Shown: one piece after another, positions 62,169-64,000 of the stretch | Layout: each line of letters opens with the position of its first letter | How positions within the stretch are numbered: position 1 is the first letter of the stretch | From: Cladorhizidae sp. MBARI D1340-BT2 | Lineage: Eukaryota > Porifera > Demospongiae > Poecilosclerida > Cladorhizidae | Assembly (NCBI GenBank): GCA_028752905.1 | Contig: JAQNBH010000013.1 | Location: forward strand, 29,446,582 to 29,510,581 | Direction: 5' to 3' | DNA length: 64,000 bases | Program-made: the position numbers and the translations under genes | The notes under the pieces: generated by a model | Databases searched by the model: none | What the model was told of the DNA's origin: nothing | The model's input: the letters and a program-made list of their open reading frames with translations, nothing else

Positions 62169-63923
62169 ATGGCCTTTCATAAGTCCAGAGTTCAAGTTGT
62201 CGGTGTGAGCGGTGCTATTTTTGTAACTTACTGTGGAATGGATGCTATTCCAGGAACATCTGACGAGTTTTGTACAGGATGTGAGCAACTTGAAGATCAT
62301 TTTCCACTTGAATGTGAGTCAACTGAAGAGTCAGAAATTTACCCTTCTTGTCAATCACTTACTATTGGCCATGAAGAAGTTGAACTTCATACCAGTGTTG
62401 GAGATAGGGAAGAAATGGCCACTGTTGATAATTTTTTGGGGGATAATCCTTGTTGTAAACTTGGATCTAAAAGGTCAGCTTGCTGGAAATAGTTTAGCCA
62501 TGCTGCAATCTTGCAGGCTAGACAAGAAAGTGTTGAGCTTGAGAAGAAAGAGGTGGATATGGCTATAATGGCTACACTTCGTGCTGTGCGTGATCACAAC
62601 TCCGAGGGTTCCTCACGTTCAACTGTAAAGTATCAGTTTGGTGGGAAAGGCATTTGCAGGTCAACTTTCATGTTCATATATGCAGTAACTAAGAAGCATC
62701 TTGAAAAGTTGATCAAGTATTACAGTGATGAAGGATTATGTACAAGAATTCACAAGAATACAAGAAAACGAGCACACAATCAGACTGATCATGAGACTAT
62801 AAAGAATATTAAAAGATTCATTGAGAAGTTTGCTGATAATCATGCTGTGCCATTGCCAGGTAGGCTGCCAGACTACAAAGATTATCGTGTTATGCTTCTT
62901 CCATCAGACTTGACAAAGAGCTCAGTATATCGATATTATGTTAAAGCCTGTGAATCTGAGCAATCGCCTCTTGTGAGTAGAAGAACATTTGAGAATACCT
63001 GGCATAAATTGTGCCCCTATATAGCAGTAATGAAGCCTGCTACAGATCTATGCCATACCCGTCAGCAAAACGCAAATCTGCTGATGAAATCAGCAAACAT
63101 GCCTGAAAATGTGAAGTCTGAACGACTACAAGATGCTCAGAAACATCTCGCCTTGGCAAATACACAGAGGGACTATATACTACAATCTGCAATGTTCTCT
63201 TACAACACAAAATCTTGAAAATGGTGATCACACTGAAATGCATTACAGTTTTGACTTTGCACAACAAATACATTTTCCGTTTAATTCCCAACAACCTGGT
63301 CCACGTTCTTTAAGACACCACATAAATGTGGTATATTTGGCATGTGTTGTGAAGATCAGTCTACTCAAATTAACTACTTAATTGTGACGTTGGAAAAGGT
63401 GCTAATGTGACTATTTAGCCTTGTACAACACTACCTTCAATCACACGGTCTAAAAGAAAGGCATTTGAAGTTGCATGCAGACAATTGCATTGGACAAAAT
63501 AAAAACAATGCTATGATTGCCTATTTGATGTGGAGAGTAATAGCAGGGTTAAGTGATACAGCTGAAATTTCTTTTATGTTAGTTGGACACACCAAATTTG
63601 CACGCGACAGATTCTTTGGATTATTTAAGCGGCTGTTTCGTCTCTCAGTTGTTGACACCATTGAGCATGTTGCACGGGTTGTAACTGAATCATCACCATC
63701 TGGCAAAAATTTGCCCCAAACTACAGTTTCTGCAACCGGCACTCGATTAGTACATTGGATAGACTGGACTTCATTTCTGCAACAGTTTTTCAAGCCTGTT
63801 CCACACATCACTTCCTATCATCATTTCCAAGTGTCTAAAGCAGAGCCTGGTGTCATTACTGTCAAGGAGTATGCTGACTCCAACAAAGAAAAAATAGAAA
63901 TCTTTAAAAATGATATACAGTAA
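62169..63923 (+). pseudogene. Broken gene of the HADNC-GQNKN (DUF7869-like) family
   Basis: Pieces in order: MAFHKSRVQVVGVSGAIFV... (62169-62492, 107 aa); 62511-63218 (235 aa; helical, with KYQFGGKGICRSTFMFIYAV and LPGRLPDYKDYRVMLLPSDL); 63230-63381 (HYSFDFAQQIHFPFNSQQPG); 63465-63923 (152 aa; LHADNCIGQNKNNAMIAYLM, VGHTKFARDRFFGLFKRLFR, IDWTSFLQQFFKPV). I know this protein type as a widespread, repetitive animal family with a DNC.GQNKN motif, often named only as a DUF (DUF7869, from memory). The Asp motif in an RNase H-like setting suggests a DDE transposase, which is inference. The stop at 62490 and frame changes near 63220 and 63385 show decay. No terminal repeats were found; the right end may lie outside. 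Confidence 0.65.
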
Positions 63924-64000
63924 CTGTATCGTCTCTGAGAGGGAAGAAAACGTTAGTCATTCAACCAAAGGGACTCGACCCAGCTCGACAGTGGTATCTG
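63924..64000. other. Window end, nothing recognised
   Basis: Seventy-seven bases after the last stop with no visible feature. They may be the 3' untranslated part of the preceding relic. Confidence 0.4.

Overview
The window is animal nuclear DNA and reads as a repeat-choked intergenic region. It has no operons or bacterial signals. It contains two intronless TRIM-NHL genes (RING, B-box, filamin-type and NHL domains), Ty3/gypsy, non-LTR, hAT and piggyBac-like transposon debris, and very long (TAA)n microsatellites. An invertebrate metazoan is certain. A demosponge is my best guess, from the TRIM-NHL style and the retroelement mix, but it is inference. Only the two TRIM-NHL reading frames look like intact host genes; nearly every other long open frame comes from a tandem repeat or a broken transposon.

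Layout. 1-9.4 kb: a 23-bp minisatellite, a 76-bp tandem repeat, and two 5'-truncated copies (minus strand) of a non-LTR retrotransposon whose C-terminus looks like a restriction-like endonuclease (RLE), each lying between (TAA)n arrays. 10.1-19 kb: an AT-rich minisatellite, then one decayed Ty3/gypsy element (gag, protease, RT, RNase H, integrase, polypurine tract) that carries six separate internal tandem expansions. The largest is about 62 copies of a 57-bp unit derived from its own integrase segment, and that array was later hit by a solo LTR. 19.2-20 kb: 27-bp arrays.

20.0-30.3 kb and 39.1-53.1 kb are two direct copies of one segmental duplication, each with a TRIM-NHL gene followed by the same ordered set of minisatellites, a (TAA)n array and an unidentified low-copy segment. 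The copies differ by an in-frame loss of 143 codons in the first TRIM gene, by array copy number, and by later transposon insertions. The clearest of these is a 3.26-kb hAT element in copy B with its empty site preserved in copy A.

31-39 kb holds an RT relic of a second family, a foldback sequence, a TTAA-flanked 883-bp element, a hAT relic and a 1.3-kb piggyBac-like element inserted at a TTAA inside a 40-bp minisatellite. 53.4-58.9 kb is a cluster of RLE-type copies, one nearly full length, separated by (TAA)n tracts. 57.7-62 kb holds CR1/jockey-like RT relics. 62.2-63.9 kb holds a broken gene of a family I know from animal genomes as repetitive and transposase-like (HADNC-GQNKN motif).

The most notable signals are the integrase-derived minisatellite, the RLE retrotransposon family apparently aimed at TAA repeats in one orientation, and the paired segmental duplication that lets several insertions be read against their empty sites.
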